Assembly (NCBI RefSeq): GCF_018320785.1
Contig: NC_054885.1
Span: forward strand, 3,236,921 to 3,300,920
Reading direction: 5' to 3'
Length of the DNA stretch: 64,000 nt
From: Cheilinus undulatus
Lineage: Eukaryota; Chordata; Actinopteri; Labriformes; Labridae
A program made the position numbers and the translations under genes. The notes under the pieces are model-generated. The model did not search any database. It had not been told where the DNA came from and saw only the letters and a list, made by a program, of their open reading frames with translations. Positions 46,701-56,610 of the stretch are shown one piece after another. How positions within the stretch are numbered: the stretch's first letter is position 1; each line of letters begins with the position of its first letter.

Positions 46701-47589
46701 GAACTCCCCCTAGAATTTCCGATCATATTCACAAAAGCATACAAATACATTTCTGAAATTCCCATGAAAGTGCCTAAAAATTTTAAAGCCACCAACCACA
46801 AATCAAACTCTCCAAAATACAAATTTTCCCTATACTTTTCATTGAAATTCCTGCAAATTTAAAAAACGATTCCCCTTAACATTTCAATCAAATTGCTTGA
46901 ACTTCTACAGTAATTCTGGACAATTTTCTAACTAAATTTAAATGGTTGAATTTATCACTATATTCTAGGAAAGCCAGAATGTAATATCCTCATGTGTGCG
47001 CGCAGAATCTCAGGTTTAGCCTCCTGACAAACAGCCACAACATGCTAGCTTTCCCTCCTGTCAGCCCAATCAGAGGTATCATTTTTAAATTAGGCAGTAA
47101 ACATATTTATTTCTGCAGAAAAACTAACATTTTAACATAGATTATTAATGCAGACAGCCTCTAGTAGACACTCGAGGAACTGCAGCTTTTTCACTTCTGC
47201 AGTGGCTTCGTCTGTCAACAGCAGAGGTTGCTGCTTGGTCACCAGCCTCTCTCTCCTCCATTTTCTCTTTCTTCAGCTGTCCTATCCTATAAAGGCAAAA
47301 ATAGCCTAAAAATAACTTAAAAAACGTAGGCTCAAGCAGAGGATTTCAGAGGTCTAGGCATTGTTGCAAGCCTCTATTTGTCTTAAAATCATCACCTAGA
47401 AGAGCTGTAGGATTTCAAACAGCTGTGGTGTGTCTGTTGTTTATCCTCACGTGTCTTCCTGTTTCCTCGCAGACGGAGGAGCGACACAGGGAGTTTGCGA
47501 TGGCTGCAGCCAGCGTGGGAGACAGTCTGGGCATCGCTCTGGCCGGGCTCGCTGCTTTCCCCGTCCACAGATACTTCTGCTCCCTGTGA
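28714..47589 (+). CDS. cln3: Battenin, lysosomal/endosomal membrane protein
   Basis: Fifteen coding exons: 28714-28768, 28846-28882, 33062-33158, 34232-34315, 35565-35644, 37041-37126, 38582-38654, 40692-40835, 41643-41776, 44605-44657, 44745-44813, 45019-45074, 45178-45271, 46092-46232, 47473-47589. They total 1320 nt and 439 residues; human battenin has 438. All junctions are GT/AG and keep phase. Family signatures include [20 protein letters not shown] (32-51), [25 protein letters not shown] and [13 protein letters not shown]. Sequons at Asn59, Asn76 and Asn79 fit the glycosylated first lumenal loop. The acidic dileucine sorting signal ESERLI (247-252) aligns with the human lysosomal one. 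Unlike human, the C-terminus is FCSL, so there is no four-residue CAAX box. CLN3 is needed for lysosomal export of glycerophosphodiesters, and its loss causes juvenile Batten disease. The exon 10 acceptor is uncertain (44604, or about 44576 in the same frame). Introns hold a Tc1 element, hAT elements, SINEs and a MITE. Confidence 0.96.
29324..30303 (+). mobile_element. Non-autonomous hAT element in CLN3 intron 2
   Basis: Begins CAGGTTTTCAAAC and ends TTTGAGAACCACTG. The flanks GACTAGAC (29316-29323) and GGCTAGAC (30304-30311) match at 7 of 8. The first and last 250 bp or so match the element at 13241 closely (ACCATATTTAAAT, CACACCTAGACTTGCC). The middle is a GTGGCAAAA-type array. Confidence 0.85.
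30780..30985 (-). repeat. hAT-type end fragment
   Basis: On the minus strand, CTTGCTTCCCAACCTGGGGT followed by GGACCCCC and GGGGGGGCACCAGAGAT is the usual start of another CAGTGGTTCCC-type hAT relic. No second end or target duplication was found. Confidence 0.4.
31093..32337 (+). mobile_element. Non-autonomous hAT element (CATCAA-type ends) in CLN3 intron 2
   Basis: The left end CACTGATCATCAACTGG pairs with the right end CTTGATGACCCCTG. The flanks GTTGATGG (31085-31092) and GTTTATGG (32338-32345) match at 7 of 8. About 31330-32040 is a degenerate array of GTGGCAAAAATGGGTTAAA units, as in the CAGTGGTT elements, although the ends are different. No transposase. Confidence 0.75.
32370..32500 (+). 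repeat. CAGTGGTT-family fragment
   Basis: GGGGTTCCCAAACTTTTGGG followed by GGACCCCC and a CTGTTGCACACGGCCGTGCAC phrase recalls the subterminal part of the element at 9941 (around 10740-10870). Partial, no ends. Confidence 0.4.
34883..35393 (+). mobile_element. hAT-like MITE, TAGGGCTG family, copy 3
   Basis: A 511-bp element with TAGGGCTGGGCAATTAATCG at the left and CGTTCTGCCCTA at the right. It has a perfect 8-bp duplication GTTCAAAC at 34875-34882 and 35394-35401. It sits in CLN3 intron 4 and has no coding capacity. Confidence 0.9.
36312..36545 (-). repeat. GGGGACATA-type MITE relic
   Basis: Inverted relative of 12069-12577: the plus strand starts AAAGGGGACATATGCAAAAA, runs through CCACAATCCCCTCAAGTACC and ends near CAGACAGCTCGTTAACATTT. 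It accounts for the open frames on both strands here (36012-36533 and 36302-36529). CLN3 intron 5. Confidence 0.6.
36715..36835 (-). repeat. tRNA-derived SINE
   Basis: The plus strand shows the reverse complement of the SINE: TTTATCCCTTTATTCATAGA, GGACAGTGGATAGAG, then GGACTTGAACCCAGGC, whose reverse contains a GGTTCAAGTCC B-box. In CLN3 intron 5. Confidence 0.65.
37284..37455 (-). repeat. tRNA-derived SINE, best-preserved copy
   Basis: On the minus strand it starts GGCGCAGGTGGCCGAGTGG (A-box), followed by GGTTAAGGTGCGCC and a GGGTACAAATCC near-consensus B-box, like a tRNA head with a long variable arm (Ser/Leu type). The body then runs through CTCTCCCC to ATAAAGGCAC at the tail. It sits in CLN3 intron 6. 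Confidence 0.8.
38113..38470 (+). mobile_element. Short non-autonomous hAT element in CLN3 intron 6
   Basis: CAGTGGTTCCCAAAGCGGG at the left and GTTAGGGAACCTCTG at the right. The flanks CCTTAAGG (38105-38112) and CCTTGAGG (38471-38478) match at 7 of 8. It is 358 bp, without the ~20-bp array of its longer relatives. Confidence 0.75.
38996..40467 (+). mobile_element. Tc1/mariner element with broken transposase in CLN3 intron 7
   Basis: About 1.47 kb flanked by TA (38994-38995 and 40468-40469). The terminal inverted repeats are about 27 bp: CACTTTGTTCCACATTGTTA at the left pairs with CACCGCATTCCAAATTATTA read from the right. Transposase remains run in the same direction as CLN3, starting near 39220. 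A stop falls early. One frame covers 39415-39770 ([14 protein letters not shown], catalytic region) and another covers from about 39730 to 40212 ([11 protein letters not shown]...[10 protein letters not shown], last acidic residue). The DNAPSH-type motif is degraded to TMHHLML. The ends are fairly intact but the enzyme is dead. Confidence 0.88.
43485..44000 (+). repeat. GTGGCAAAAA-type degenerate array in CLN3 intron 9
   Basis: Units such as AGTGACAAAAATGGGGAGAA and AAGTGGCAAAAACA repeat with drift for about 400 bp, preceded by CTGCTCAACCAAAGAGCC. This is the same internal array type as in the hAT elements. I could not find a convincing pair of ends or a target duplication. The phenylalanine-rich open frames on the minus strand are artefacts of the array. 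Confidence 0.6.
45324..45750 (+). mobile_element. Non-autonomous hAT element in CLN3 intron 13
   Basis: CAGTGGTTCTCAATCC at the left and GTTTGAACCACTG at the right. The flanks GTCCAGAA (45316-45323) and GTCTAGAA (45751-45758) match at 7 of 8. The right part shares CACACCAAGACTTGCCTCAAG with the elements at 13241 and 29324. The array is absent, so this is an internally deleted relative. Confidence 0.8.
46550..46960 (-). repeat. AATTTT-rich degenerate array in CLN3 intron 14
   Basis: Reverse-oriented relative of 26100-26790, with phrases such as ATGAAAATTCAGGAAAA and CATGAAAGTGCCTAAAAATT. Intronic, no coding potential. Confidence 0.4.
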
Positions 47590-50500
47590 GCCGCCCACAC
47601 AGCCGGCAGCTCGATGATTAAGACATACGTGGGAGAGCTTGGTTTGAAGGTTTATTTATACCTGGTATCAGAGACTATCAGACTTCCCTCCTACATTAAA
47701 CACAGGAGAGAGGGGGAAACATCTAAATATAGTCCTAATGAACTAAAGTGGAGTTTCAGGTATCTGAACTTTGATCAGATTCTTATTCTTCCAACATGTT
47801 TTTACATTTAGGCCCTGAAATTTTAACATGGTTATCTTTCCTTTACATTATATCAACTTAATTGTCCCTAAGGGGAAATTTACCTTAGACCTAAGTGCAG
47901 AAAAACCACTCAGATCTGTGCAACTTATAAGAAAACAAAAATACTTAGGCAGCCATGAAAAGACTTAATCAAATAGACTTCCATATGCATTATTTAGAAG
48001 AAAGAATAATAAATACAAAAAAGACCAAACTACACGTTTTTATTGTTTACATTTGCAGACTGGCTCATAACTTTATTCTCTGCAGACAGAATTTGATTAT
48101 TTTCATTTAGCTTCATTGAAAGCCTCCTTTTCAGCATGAATACTAATCGCAGCCTCAGCAGATGAGCCAGTAACATAAAAAAACTGCTTTTGCACGCACA
48201 TCAGTACATATCCTGCTCTAAAGATACTCTTTATAGCTCTTTTTCTGTACATTGCTGGGATATTTTGGGAGTATAAGCTGCATCTCCTAGTTCTGCTCCT
48301 GTACAGAAGTGAAGCCAGATTTTTCCATGTGATCGCATGTGCTAGAAATGTCAAAATATTCAGTACTTGGACACTTTTTGTCTTTATAAAACGGTACTGT
48401 ATTTGTTATTTTAATGATCTATAGAAGGAAAAAGTACTGAGACATTACACATCTACATCTGTTTGATAGGACAGATGCATTAAAGAGGATGAATCCATCA
48501 AAAACTGCAGGAAAAACTCCTGCAAACTTAAAGTACCTTTATTCTTTGTTAGGTTAGTGTTGTTACTTTCCAAATTGTCTTCCAAAAAAAAAACATTTTT
48601 ATCTGAATAAGATCAAAATTTACCCATGGCTAAAGGTCAGTATATATTTCAAACTAAAAGCAAAACAAAGAGAAGTTTGTTGAGGAAAATCTCTTATCTT
48701 AATTGCTAACTGTAGCTGAGATTTTAGGCTGACCTCACACTGGATGATCTACAAATCGTAAATTATTTCATAAACATGGGAGACACATGCATAAGAGCAG
48801 TTTAGTTCTCATGTGATAGTCCTCTGAACGCACACACGAGAAGATTCACGGTGAGACCAGTAGACCAGGTATGGGAGCGTATGCCGGTTCGGCACTTCCC
48901 CCGTGTCAGCCCTGGTCCTGGACTGCTCTGGTCTCCTGATGGCCATCCTCCAGGCCTGCTCCAGGCCCATGCCCCATCTCTCCAGGTATCCTCCCACCTG
49001 ACCTCTCCACGATGCACACGGTCACCCTCAACGTCTAGACCTAATTATAGAGTTTGCAATTAATTCATCACAGTTAATCCCATATGTCGGTCGTTTTGAA
49101 AAGACTGCATGGCTGCTAGTTTTAGTAATAATAGTAATACAACAGAATGCTTCTGAATGGCATCAAAACTTCCCTCTAGCTTTTGAAACAAAGAAGTGTA
49201 GAATGAGGGCAGATTATTTATAAAATTTTAACTATTGAGATTAATCGGCATGCATTTTTAATCGCATATTTAACCTCTGTGATCGATTCAAATTTTACCA
49301 CCACTAATAATACAAAAGGAAGACCAAAGAGAGGAAGCACTGCTGGGGTCTTTTTCCTGTCGTACTCAGGTGTTCTTTGAAACGTTGGGCTTGCTTTGCA
49401 CAGTTTGTCTGTGCCTTGGATTGTTTTTCTGAAAAACGGTTGCAGTTTTTTAATAATTTGTTTTTTATTTTACACCGTATGAAAATCATGCATCCACCGC
49501 TTCACAAAATTAACTTGTACACAAATTATTTTGTTTTACAAAACATTTATAAAATACAAAATAATTCAGAGTCAGATTCAGACAAATTTATTTATCCCAA
49601 ATGGCAATTCAGTTTTTGCAGTCTACCCAGACCGTACATACAACCACAAACAGCAGAGACAACAATAAATTAAAGTCAGTACGTGACAGAGATGCTCATT
49701 GACACATCGACCCTCATGTGACCCCTTTAGTAACGACACACTCAGGGTCAACTGTACAAATGAGCCCAAAGTCCACATACTGAGACATCCACAAAGCTCC
49801 AAACACACAGGACGGCTTAAAAATGTTTTAAAACCAGCTAAAACCGGTTAAAAAAAAACCTGTTAAAAAAAGGTAAAAGACAAGCCAGGTAGAGCTGCTT
49901 TGGGTTGCACACTGTGAAGCGCCCCGGAATTGATTATAATATAAATAATAATAATAAAATTATAAATAATGACAAAATTGAAAAATAGTGCAATTAAAAA
50001 TTCTATTAATTGCAATTAGCTACCAAAATTCTGTTATAAATTGCCTTTTTCAAATGGTTTGACAGCCATTGTTAAATTTAGGAGCTTCTTTATATTTTGA
50101 AAAATTTTCCAAATTTTGATTTGAGATTTAACAACATCTACGTTTGACGAGTTTGCATTGCATGTAGAAAAGTCCTTTAGAGAATCACCTCACATTCATA
50201 CTATCAGCTGACACCAGAGCCTGAACTTTAAACTTTTACTCTAGAATAGGAAGTCAGATTAGTACTTCTGTTTTTTATTTTTAGTGTTTTAGTGTTTAAC
50301 ACAGCTGGACTAAAGAAAAGATGCACTTTTGGCACTTTTGCATTAAAAATAAACTTTAGGAATACTGTAAACAATAAAGAGCATGGTGATGGGTACGATG
50401 ATACTGAAGTATTTTACTTTAATGGTCAGATATTGCAAGCAAGGAATAATTTACACACATAATACTGGTTTGTATCAAAGCCTTAACAATTTTGAGTGCT

Positions 50501-51380
50501 CTAAGATTTTTAATGTGTTTTTGTCACTTCTGATTAAATACTTTGAATTCTTTTTCAAGCATTTGCAACTTTTTGATTCCTTTTATTTTTAAATCCCATC
50601 TGAGACGTTAACAAAGCCTCAGAAGATTAAGTCGTTCTGTTACCTTTTTCTTTCAGTACCTGGTTGAATCAGGGTTGTTAGCTTACTGATGATTGTTTTC
50701 CTTTTCACTGACCGTTCATGTCTAATCATAATTGAAATAACCAAAAGTGCCCTTAACTGTTAGTTCCTATGAGCAACTCTGAAAAATACTTTATGTTGAT
50801 GATAATTTTAATTTTACACAGGTATTAATCAGGAAAAAGAACTAAATCCAGCTTTAATAATTCACTTTTCAACAGTCAGTGCCCTTAAAAACTTTGTAGT
50901 AATAAAATAAAGTGTTTTCTTTCAAGATGTGCACATTCCTGCTGATGTTTTTATTATGTTTTATAATCTGCTGCTACTGATGACTTTTTGAAAACAATTT
51001 ATGTTTTTCAGCACTTAGTTAAATTGTTTTCATTGTGGGGTTGTGTTTAAACTGTCATGCAAAGTAAAAATGTGAATAAAATTTGAAGTGATAATAAAAA
51101 TGTGGTCGATATTTTATAATCAGTTTGAACTTTTCTGCATTGTATCATCATAAATAACATTAGTAGTACTTGCTGTACCTGCTTTAACCTGCTTTACTTA
51201 GTTTTCTAAAAAACGATTCAGTGTTGTTTTTCAGTCAAGAACAAAAGTGGTGAGATTTTACAATCACTGAAATCTGTTTTTGTTTACATTTTACACAGCA
51301 TCCCAACTTCATTTGTGAGGTATTTATTAGGCTTGAAAAATCTCAATACAAGATGAAGCCTTGTCATCAGTGTTCTAAGG
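47590..51380. other. CLN3 3' UTR and spacer before PPP4C
   Basis: Starts with the CLN3 3' UTR, whose end is not certain; AATAAA occurs at about 48008. The rest is AT-rich, with a GATTAAT-rich repeat relic near 49050-49280 and a short TTTATTTATCCCAAATGGC repeat tail near 49588. A further AATAAAATAAA lies near 50902. The 71-codon minus-strand frame at 48802-49017 is not supported by any family match. No gene seen. Confidence 0.45.
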
Positions 51381-52270
51381 CAGTGGTTCTCAAAATAGGG
51401 GTCAGGACCCCATTTGGGGTCGCCAGATGCCTGAAAAAACAATATTTTTTAAATGTTTTTTGTCACTATTATTTGCCACACATTTTATCTCTTTCCCTCG
51501 CCAATTTTTGCTAATTTTAACCCATTTTTGTCATTTTTAATCTGTTTCCAGACTTTTTTCTGACTGCTTTTCCAACTTCTAAACCAATTCTTGCTGCTTT
51601 CTGCCTATTGTTGTCTCTGTTAACCCATTATTATGGATTTTTACCTGTTTTCACCCATTTTTGCCCCTTTTAAGTACATTTGACTATTTTTATGCACATT
51701 TTTGCAAGTTTTACCCACTTCTGCCAAGTTCTCTGCCTTAGTTAACCCATTTTTGCCAGTTTAAAACACTTTTCTCCACTTTTAAATCCCATTTCACCAG
51801 CATTTCCACCCTTTTCTGCCACTTAAATCCCCTTTTACCACTCCTTAAGCCTATTTTTTGCCATTTATTGCTGCCTCTCTTATCTATCTTTTGGTACCTT
51901 TTGCCTTTTCTACTTCTTTTAAAATCCCATTTCACCACCTTTTCCCCCATTTTTTGCCATTTTAACCCATTTTAGCTATTTTCAATCCATTTTAGTTCTG
52001 CTTTTAAGAAAAACGATGCACATTTAAGACTATCGACTACAGCACAAATTAATAAAAAAAGATATCTGTTGCTTTGTTAAGAATTGTTTTTATTCAGGTT
52101 GAATATTAATATGGTTATTGCAACTTAACTGTAGAGTGGACCATGGTTTTGCTGGGCCCCAGAAAGCGCTCCCATTTATCCCCCCTTATGTGCGGCCTTG
52201 TCTGCACATGACTATTCTTAATTGTGTCTGTGTTTAGCCACCTTCAGGTCCAGTGGTGTCCCCTTGTTTT
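51381..52270 (+). mobile_element. CAGTGGTTCTC hAT-like element, right end lost
   Basis: Begins CAGTGGTTCTCAAAATAGGG with the GGGTCAGGACCCC phrase and carries the CCATTTTTGCC array from about 51480 to 51990. It then follows the 9941 element through TGGACCATGGTTTTGCTG and CCCCCCTTATG, and fades before the right end. Confidence 0.75.
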
Positions 52271-52539
52271 TCCTGTTTATTTGCTAATTAGCTGTAAACC
52301 TGGGGAAAAAGTCAAAAATCTTTATAAACACTTATTTATAAAAAAAAAAAAAAATTGAAAATCTTTGTAAATGTTGTTTTTCTTTACCAGATTCTCACAG
52401 CTTCAATGAAATCTTTCACAGTTTAGCCTTAAAAAATTAAAGGTGGCATATGTTAAGAGGGAGACACCTTTAAAATTTCCTACATTGCCGTTTAGGGCCA
52501 CCGTATCAGAGAAAAAAACATGCTTATGTGATCTAACGA

Positions 52540-52930
52540 CTTCTTTCGGGAACGCGCTCGACTGCTGTTCAGGCTGAGCAATGCGCGTGCCCGCCACCGG
52601 AACTTACAGTGTGATCGTCGGTGTTCATGAACAGGCAGGCTGAACCGGCAACGACGAAACCGAGGAGAGAAGAGGAACCGGTGGACACACAATCCACGGA
52701 ATGAGATTTACCTATGGTTGTTTCTCAAAGATCATCCGTCACTAACACTCCGGTAATTACTACCCTTCGTCTTTTATCGAATTAACCGCCGCGGTTTGCG
52801 GCTTTTTGTCCCGGTGTGCCTTTTAGCATCGGCTAGCTGGTTAGCCGAGTAGTGCTAACTGGTGTTGACGCCGTCTGTTCAGGTTAGCCCCGGCAGCCAT
52901 GGTTAGCCGGCTAACGTTCGGCGTTTTTCA
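52540..52930 (+). promoter_or_regulatory. CpG-rich probable PPP4C promoter and non-coding first exon
   Basis: CpG density rises sharply compared with the AT-rich flanks (ACGCGCTCGACTG, AACGACGAAACCGAGG, ACCGCCGCGGTTTGCGG). A likely 5'-UTR exon ends at CACTCCG with donor GTAATTAC at 52752. Coding starts only in the next exon (56444-56708), so intron 1 would be about 3.7 kb. Position and composition only; no transcript evidence. Confidence 0.5.
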
Positions 52931-53811
52931 CAGCTAACCTCAATACGAATTTTAGTCATGTAAGTCAAGCAATTCTGTGTTATAGTGCGGCACGAGATGG
53001 CAGACATTACAGCCAACCTGCGGGACAAATTCCTGAACAAAATGGTCGGCTAACTTATCAAAGCATCAGCGGTTCGCTGACGTCGTTAGCAGTGATGTAA
53101 GCTAACCTGCTAATGGTTAGCTTTCTATGTAGCTACGCCCATAGGCCTCACATTCCTTTACGGAAAAAACGTCAGTATATGAGGTGTTTCTACACCTGTA
53201 TTCAGGGCTAATTTAAAAAGGAAAGTATTCACCCTGTTCTGATTACAATGATTGTTTTGTAGGAAACCAGTTAGGGGATATCATGGGACTGTGGTTGTCA
53301 TAAAACTAGGTTTTCAACTCCAATACTTGTAAAGAACAAGCTATTCTGATATGGTTTGAAACCCATAACTTAAACAGAAGTCTGGAGCTCTCAGACTTGG
53401 TTATTATCTTTTTACATGATTGGAAATGGCGATAAAACAACTACAAATCCCAAACTTATTGGTCGTGTTTGTCTGAGCAAATTTAGATAATGTGGAGGTG
53501 TTTGTCTTCAATATTTGATAAAAACATCCCTATTCAGTGCGGGGATATTATAAATTATATGTAGTTCGTTTTTAAAGCTCTGGAACTTTCTGAGACTTTT
53601 GATTTGATAATTTAAATATCCAGGACTATATTATCCTAAAATATGTATTGTTACAGGCTGAGCAGTATTTATAATATTAGATGAGGAATTGTAAGATCGT
53701 TGTTTATGTTGAAGTTGATAAGAGAAAAGCTACCAGGCCTAAAAATAGTTTGTTTACAGCCTTTCTTTACAGCCCTTTGGCAGTGAATGTGAATCAAGTC
53801 TTGGTCTAATT

Positions 53812-54986
53812 TAGGGATGCACAATACCTACTTTGTCAAGACCAACTCATGATACAGAGTACAAATATGAGTACTTATACCATCACTGTTGGTAAAATAA
53901 TTCTGGAAGTATTTTTATTTACATCCGATGACCTTCATTCTTCACTTGAGAATTTATCATTGCATAGTGGTTTTTAGTACAATTTGGTAATAATGTGTAG
54001 TTCTAGTTATACTGGACAATACTGCATTGCATTTGTGATTAGGATGTAATCTGTTCATGGCATCATGAGTCTACTTGCTTGGTTATCCAGGAAAAACAGA
54101 AAAATAATAGTTTTGGTGTTCTCAGTTTAAAACATACAGCTATTAAATAGCATAGAAACGTCAGTTTTTATAGTACTGCTGTTAAATTAACTTTAAACTT
54201 AAAATCAATCATATTTGAATATAAAGGCACTTCTACAAAGTACAGTATTTGCATTATTGTAAATTTAAAGGCCTTTCTGTAGTAGCTTTCCAGTACTAAA
54301 TACAAAATAAGTGCACAGTCTGACATTAAGACTGCAATTATATTAACTGTACATCCTCATTTATGTTTAAATATCACCAAACTGCAGACTTGGCTCCAAC
54401 TTTAAATATAAACTCGCATAATAAGAGGCCAACATCATACTGTAAAATGATACTGCAGTGTTTTACAAATATGAGTGCTAAGGTTTATATTGACTAGGGC
54501 TGAACAATTTTGGAAAATAATCTAATTGTGATGTTTTCCCCCAATATTGCACTTGTGAACTGACATGCGATTATTCCTTAAATTTCTAATATTCCTATAC
54601 AAGGGCTGAAAAATTATATATAAGTTTCTAATTCTGATGACTTTGAATCGTCTTGCAAATTGGATATGATTGTTGCATTGAAGGGTTTTTTTCATTCTTA
54701 TATTTAATAAGAAAAAAGTACAAAAAAGAAGAAGGTAAGGGTTTTTGTAGACTATTCTCAAAAGAAATGGCATCTGAATGATTGCATGATATGTCATGCA
54801 TAACATCTCTGCTGCAAAAAAAAGTTTAAAACTGGTACTTTGACTCAAATTTCAGGTCAAAGAAATATTGCACCTTTTGCAATTTGAAAATTGCAGCAGG
54901 CCATATTGCGATTTTATCTAATTTTCGATTAATTGCCCAGCCCTAATATTGACACCTATACTGGTATTGGTATCTATGCATCCCTA
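53812..54986 (+). mobile_element. Diverged TIR element (TAGGGATGCA ends) with a MITE nested inside
   Basis: The left TAGGGATGCACAATACC mirrors the right GGTATCTATGCATCCCTA. Between them lies the TAGGGCTG MITE at 54495-54945, so the outer element is older. I found no clean target duplication. In intron 1 of PPP4C. Confidence 0.5.
54495..54945 (-). mobile_element. hAT-like MITE, TAGGGCTG family, copy 4
   Basis: Ends TAGGGCTGAACAATTT and GCCCAGCCCTA, with a perfect 8-bp duplication ATATTGAC at 54487-54494 and 54946-54953. It is in inverse orientation to copies 1-3. The 108-codon minus-strand frame (54522-54848) is repeat-derived. Confidence 0.9.
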
Positions 54987-55288
54987 ATCTTTAGATTAAA
55001 ATGTCTTAGTTTTCAGTCACATTTAAGATTTTTTCACTCCTTAAAGGTTTATTTTAGTTTTAGTGTGGAAACTCAAACATCTTAGTCAAGTTTTGGTCAG
55101 TAAAAGTCCTGACATTTTAGTCAAGATATTTATTTTCTTTGAACTTGTTTACCTTGACATTCTGTAAACTTATTATAAATGTAACAAACTGTTATTAATG
55201 CTCTAAAGATATTTTGATAGATTTAAAATACACAGAAGAAATGACTGACGTAGACAGAGGTGCAGACGAAAATACCGACATACCTAAT

Positions 55289-55742
55289 AGGGATGGGAAT
55301 TTTTACGTATGATTAGGTAGGTACAATTTGATTTGAATACAATTCAGAGGTCTAGGATTTGATTCTTAATCTGTTATTGATGCATTTTTTTTACATTTCT
55401 GTTCTTACTGTGTCAAACTTAATAAAACTGTTACATTTGTGTTAAGAAAGAAGGAGATGAATTAAACTTCCACTATCGTCTAACAGGAGATGTGTGCAAA
55501 CCGTCATTTCAGATGTGTTACAAGTGTCCTTTTTTCACAAGTGAACAACTGGTAATCAAAATCTTGCTGTTACGCACTGCGTGTCAAGTTCCACGTTTTT
55601 GGTCCTGCTATTCCACAGTATTAAATATTTAAATAATTGATTATTATTATCAATTATTGGACTTTTGAAAATCGTTTCAGAATCTTTCACCTCCACATCA
55701 CGGTGCCTCTAAAAATCAACTATTTCCTCCCACCTCTAATAC
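55289..55742. repeat. Unclassified repeat in PPP4C intron 1
   Basis: Begins AGGGATGGGAATTTTTACG and ends around CCTCCCACCTCTAATACC. The inner phrases GATTTGATTCTTAATCTG and AAATCGTTTCAGAATC partly mirror each other, as in an old foldback repeat. No class assigned. Confidence 0.35.
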
Positions 55743-56610
55743 CTAACGTGCGTCATATACGCAGATACCTTGGATTTAACATCCCACAGTTCAGCACCAA
55801 CACTTATGTCTCCTTGACAAAAACTAAACTTACTTTTCATCAGCGTTTTTGTCTTCAAAGATCAATTTTAACTCGTCCTTAATCTTGTCTTACTCATGGG
55901 TAAAAAAGGTTTTTAGCTAACTTTTTAGTCATAGTTTTGTTGATGAAATTAACACTGCAGTCTCGGTTCTCAACTGATGGGTCGTAACGCAATTTCAACA
56001 TGTATCTGGAAAATGATAATTGGCAAATATTCTGTGACGCGCCTTTATTTTGAAGAGTATATCTGTGTTTTTGTTCTGTCACGTCTTTTGTTCCCTCCCA
56101 GCCAGACTTACCATTTCATTACAAATAATTGTTTATGACTGAAGTAATAAGAAATGTAGGCCAGTTTTTTATTATTATTTCTCATGTGCATGTCGACATA
56201 GTGCCACATGCTGTTAATTAAAGTGCCTGTGTGTGATATTTAGCATTTAGGCCATGAGGATTTGACCCAGAGCTGATCTGTTTTCATGGTCAAACCTGAG
56301 AGGAAATATGTTGGATAGATCTAGTATCCCGTGGTATCATAAAACAACTACACCATGTGATTGTCAGGTTCTGGTGTTTTAGTATTGTGACCTTTCCTTT
56401 GGTTTGTTGCTGACTTCTCTCTTTTTTTTGGCTCCCCTCACAGAAAATTAAAGCCAGAGCCTGAGCTGCAACTTTTGAATAGCCTTGTCCATTTCTGAGG
56501 ACCGTCCGCTCCACTGCCGGGGAAAGAAAGAGGCCGTTGTTCCAGTGACCCCGGCGTGAGAAGAGGAGTGTGTGCTTAGTGTGTGAGCGGCTCTCCCTAT
56601 GTGTGTCACA

